6,760 bases of DNA from Scalindua_A sp046757465 (GTDB lineage Bacteria > Planctomycetota > Brocadiia > Brocadiales > Scalinduaceae), in assembly GCA_046757465.1 (NCBI GenBank), contig JBHHYH010000109.1, positions 1 to 6,760 on the forward strand. Reading direction: 5' to 3'. The notes under the pieces were generated by a model. That model saw only the letters and a list, made by a program, of their open reading frames with translations. It ran no database searches and was not told where the DNA came from. The position numbers and the translations under genes were made by a program. Below, in pieces: positions 5,266 through 6,760 of the stretch. The number at the start of each line of letters is the position of its first letter. Within the stretch, counting starts at the first letter, position 1.

Positions 5266-6468
5266 ATGTCTATTGAAAATTTAATTACTTTAGCAAGGAA
5301 AAATAGTAGAAACATCGTTGGTTTGATGTCCGGGACATCTTGTGATGGTATTGATGTGTGTCTGGCCAAAATTACCGGGAATAGCTTATCAACCAGGATT
5401 GAAATTATAGGGTTTGAGACCTATCCTTATGATAATGATATAAGGGAATTAATATTTGATGCCTCTCAGCCACAAACAGGTTCTGTTGATAAAGTTTGTC
5501 AGCTAAACTTCATTTTAGGTAAACTTTTTGCCGATGCCGTTAAGCAAGTTGCGAGGAAGGCGTCTGTTTCTCTTTCAGAAATAGATGTTATTGGTTCTCA
5601 TGGGCAGACGATTTATCATGTTCCCTCATCAAAGGGGAATATGAGTAAGAGTGCAAGGTCAACGTTACAAATAGGTGAACCTTCTATAATAGCCCAGGAG
5701 ATTGGGGTAACTACGGTTGCTGATTTTAGGACAAGAGATATGGCGGCTGGTGGCGAGGGGGCGCCTCTGGCGGCTTATGCGGATTTTGTCTTGTTTGGCA
5801 GGGACAAGATTTGCCGGGCAATACAAAATATTGGTGGAATAGCGAATGTTACATTTTTGCCTGGTGATTGTGATATTAACAGGGTGATTGCTTTTGATAC
5901 TGGTCCCGGTAATATGATTATTGACCGATTTACTGAGATAATAACCAATGGAAAATCTAAATTTGATAAAAATGGAGAATTAGCTTCAAAAGGTAAATTG
6001 AATCAAGATTTATTGGAAACACTATGTTCCCATCCTTACTTATCAAAGCGTCCACCAAAATCAACCGGGAGAGAGGATTTTGGTATTCAATTTTCAGACA
6101 ATTTATATAAGGAAATAAAACAAGGCAATATAGATGCCTTAGATGCCATCGCTACAGTTACGGCTTTTACTGCCAGGTCAATATCAGATAGTTACAGACG
6201 GTTTATTCAACCGTTTTCGAAAATATCTGAGGTAGTTATAAGTGGTGGGGGGACGCACAACCTTACCTTATTACGTTTTTTGGAGGGCTATCTTAAGGGC
6301 ACAAAAATAAGAAAGGTGGATGAATTTGATATCCCTTCAGAAGCAAAGGAGGCCTTATCATTTGCCATCCTTGCCAATGAAACGGTATGTGGCAATCCGG
6401 GTAATGTTCCCTCCGCCACCGGTGCAAAGGAGAGTGTTATTCTGGGCAAGATAATCCCTGGAAGATAG
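5266..6468 (+). CDS. anmK: Anhydro-N-acetylmuramic acid kinase
   Basis: A 400-residue cytoplasmic sugar kinase of the ASKHA fold. AnmK opens the 1,6-anhydro ring of anhydroMurNAc released by lytic transglycosylases and phosphorylates it with ATP to MurNAc-6-phosphate, which MurQ then converts to GlcNAc-6-phosphate in peptidoglycan recycling. Signatures in order: GLMSGTSCDGID (19-30, phosphate-binding loop), ADFRTRDMAAGGEGAPL (152-168, the conserved Asp-containing substrate and catalytic region), QNIGGIANV (187-195), AFDTGPGNMIID (209-220), SGGGTHN (326-332) and the C-terminal IPSEAKEALSFA then PGNVPSATGA. E. coli AnmK has about 369 residues; the excess here includes a 15-residue N-terminal extension and small insertions. 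The only Shine-Dalgarno-like match, AAGG at 5259-5262, is just three bases from the ATG, so translation may be weak. No murQ or amidase gene is adjacent. Confidence 0.95.
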   Translation: MSIENLITLARKNSRNIVGLMSGTSCDGIDVCLAKITGNSLSTRIEIIGFETYPYDNDIRELIFDASQPQTGSVDKVCQLNFILGKLFADAVKQVARKASVSLSEIDVIGSHGQTIYHVPSSKGNMSKSARSTLQIGEPSIIAQEIGVTTVADFRTRDMAAGGEGAPLAAYADFVLFGRDKICRAIQNIGGIANVTFLPGDCDINRVIAFDTGPGNMIIDRFTEIITNGKSKFDKNGELASKGKLNQDLLETLCSHPYLSKRPPKSTGREDFGIQFSDNLYKEIKQGNIDALDAIATVTAFTARSISDSYRRFIQPFSKISEVVISGGGTHNLTLLRFLEGYLKGTKIRKVDEFDIPSEAKEALSFAILANETVCGNPGNVPSATGAKESVILGKIIPGR

Positions 6469-6522
6469 AATAAATATATTTTCAAATCTTATCTGAATCT
6501 CAATTGGCGATCACCCAGTTTA

Positions 6523-6588
6523 CCCGCCCCCATTCCTTGCTTTCTCCCGCAAAGCGGGACTTAACGGCTAGGAAGCATTGGGGGCGGG
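6523..6588. repeat. GC-rich palindrome after anmK
   Basis: CCCGCCCCCA (6523-6532) pairs perfectly with TGGGGGCGGG (6579-6588). Within lies a perfect 6-bp hairpin TCCCGC-AAA-GCGGGA (6545-6559). The design, polyC/polyG arms around an inner hairpin, mirrors the 4751 family, although the inner sequence differs. It begins 55 bases after the anmK stop and may block or end transcription, but it lacks a following T-run. The rest of 6469-6701 has no gene; 6616-6636 holds three imperfect CCTATTA-like heptamers. Confidence 0.75.
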
Positions 6589-6701
6589 CATCTTGCTTCT
6601 AGCTTTTATCTTCTGCCTATTACCTATTGCCTACTTTTAGTCTGCTACTAGCGCCTTGTCTCTAATATTTTAAATGCGGGTGCTGGCCGCTCGCCGTCTT
6701 G

Positions 6702-6760
6702 GAGGCTGTGTCACAATTGTCATCCCCCCCCCCACTGCTAGCTTACGAAGCGCAAGCGAG
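6702..6760 (+). repeat. Third copy of the GAGGCTGTGTC / polyC palindrome repeat, cut by the window end
   Basis: These 59 bases match 4900-4956 with one substitution and a C-run two bases longer (C10 against C8). The copy starts with the same GAGGCTGTGTC end and has the same orientation, so it is probably the left end of another copy of the 4900-5136 element continuing beyond the window. Confidence 0.88.

Noticed and set aside
5257..5268. A different start for AnmK downstream of 5266
   Set aside because: No other ATG lies before the conserved GLMSGTS loop, and short N-terminal extensions are common in this family, so ATG 5266 is kept despite the close spacing of AAGG.

Overview
The window looks like ordinary chromosome of a Gram-negative-type, fairly AT-rich bacterium whose intergenic spaces are packed with palindromic repeats. 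It carries six complete genes, all on the + strand, and a degraded gene fragment on the - strand. The genes are a DinB-fold metalloenzyme-like protein, an AsmA-like membrane-anchored protein, a CPA1 Na+/H+ antiporter, a PPC/DUF296 protein, a codon-independent GGQ release factor-like protein, and the peptidoglycan-recycling kinase AnmK. The combination of AnmK, an AsmA-like protein and abundant MITE/REP-like repeats would fit an uncultured lineage such as Planctomycetota (Brocadiales type) or Omnitrophota. This placement rests on the general look of the proteins and is weak.

Layout. Positions 1-254 hold the C-terminal remnant of an FKBP/SlyD-type prolyl isomerase on the - strand, overlapped by a good sigma70-like promoter facing the DinB gene (255-863). 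A 252-base spacer leads to the AsmA-like gene (1116-1931). Two large hairpin elements fill 1974-2097, followed by an AT-rich leader and the antiporter gene (2282-3523). A 218-bp MITE-like element with 25-bp terminal inverted repeats (3615-3832) stops 26 bases before the PPC-domain gene (3859-4290). That gene and the release factor-like gene (4306-4701) are 15 bases apart and probably form an operon. The 564-base gap 4702-5265 is almost entirely repeats, including a second MITE-like element (4900-5136). AnmK (5266-6468) follows, then another GC-rich palindrome and the start of a third copy of the repeat family, cut off by the window end.

How the genes work together. Apart from the PPC/release factor pair, nothing suggests a shared pathway. 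The genes read as independent housekeeping functions: wall recycling, ion homeostasis, ribosome rescue and envelope. The most notable content is the repeat landscape. Two MITE-like elements with different ends share a nearly identical 55-base core. A polyC/polyG-armed palindrome occurs three times in the same orientation. Near-identical direct repeats flank anmK. I found no CRISPR array, toxin-antitoxin pair, defence island, phage genes or intact transposase, and no convincing new multi-gene system.
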